Assembly: GCF_019654955.1 (NCBI RefSeq)
Contig: NZ_BPEV01000013.1
Coordinates: 1-64,000 of the forward strand
Source of the DNA: Shewanella sp. KT0246
GTDB lineage: Bacteria > Pseudomonadota > Gammaproteobacteria > Enterobacterales > Shewanellaceae
Direction of reading: 5' to 3'
DNA length: 64,000 nucleotides
Position 1 is the stretch's first letter, and each line of letters opens with the position of its first letter. Below are positions 63,951 to 64,000 of the stretch, piece after piece. A program made the translations under genes and the position numbers. Under the pieces are notes generated by a model. The model was not told the origin of the DNA and did not search any database. It saw nothing but the letters and a program-made list of their open reading frames with translations.

Positions 63951-64000
63951 TCATTTTTGCATTATCGACTTAAGGCTACTTTTCCATGTTCATCGATTTA

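Overview
The window reads as chromosomal backbone of a marine gammaproteobacterium close to Shewanella. The Dyp-type peroxidase closely matches the Shewanella enzyme as I remember it. A Na+-translocating NQR operon, folX/folE/folM, DUF3081 and DUF5610 proteins, a two-adaptor RND pump and AT-leaning coding sequence fit the same group. I saw no insertion sequence, prophage, CRISPR array, rRNA or tRNA.

Layout. 1-6 kb: tail of an upstream gene, then nqrABCDEF. 6-13 kb: aromatic amino acid permease, S46 peptidase, RluF-type pseudouridine synthase, a membrane protein, and a NhaC-family carrier behind MetJ-type boxes (probable methionine transporter MetT). 13-18 kb: ygiM-like gene, Pit phosphate transporter with its DUF47 partner behind a four-unit Pho-box-like array, and ygiF-like triphosphatase. 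18-25 kb: a K+ channel, then a seven-gene minus-strand cluster in two transcription units (lipoprotein, fourfold DUF350 protein, membrane-anchored aminopropyltransferase; DUF2170, PspA/IM30, DUF2491, small double ribbon-helix-helix-like protein). 25-33 kb: glnE, GAF-GGDEF diguanylate cyclase, DUF3081, zapE-like ATPase, LuxR-type regulator, bactofilin. 33-41 kb: glnK-amtB with NtrC and sigma-54 signals, a secreted small protein, a transglutaminase-like/TPR lipoprotein, aroG, an unlisted 57-residue gene, an Atm1-type ABC exporter. 41-53 kb: small proteins, FMN glutamate-synthase-like protein, DUF5610, ferredoxin-NADP reductase, a Fur-box iron ABC transporter, Dyp peroxidase, argR and mdh diverging, an SDR and a DCC protein. 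53-64 kb: two RND adaptors plus pump, folX-folE-folM, a CHASE3 chemotaxis receptor and ygfA.

The most interesting system is at 19.1-25.2 kb. An identical 13-bp palindrome, GACATATTATGTC, occurs at 21270-21282, 21306-21318 and 25151-25163. Two copies cover the -35 regions of predicted promoters for the two divisions of the PspA/polyamine cluster, and the third lies just downstream of one predicted start site. The last gene of the cluster encodes a 107-residue protein that reads as two ribbon-helix-helix units in one chain, a good candidate for the cognate autorepressor. I infer a self-regulated envelope-stress/polyamine module. The gene families are known in the E. coli yjf cluster; the regulator-operator pair is, as far as I know, undescribed.

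Other regulation read from sequence: MetJ at the NhaC-type carrier, PhoB at pit, NtrC/sigma-54 at glnK-amtB, Fur at the iron transporter, ArgR and CRP between argR and mdh. Several start codons were moved to internal ATGs with clear ribosome binding sites; these choices are stated in the entries.
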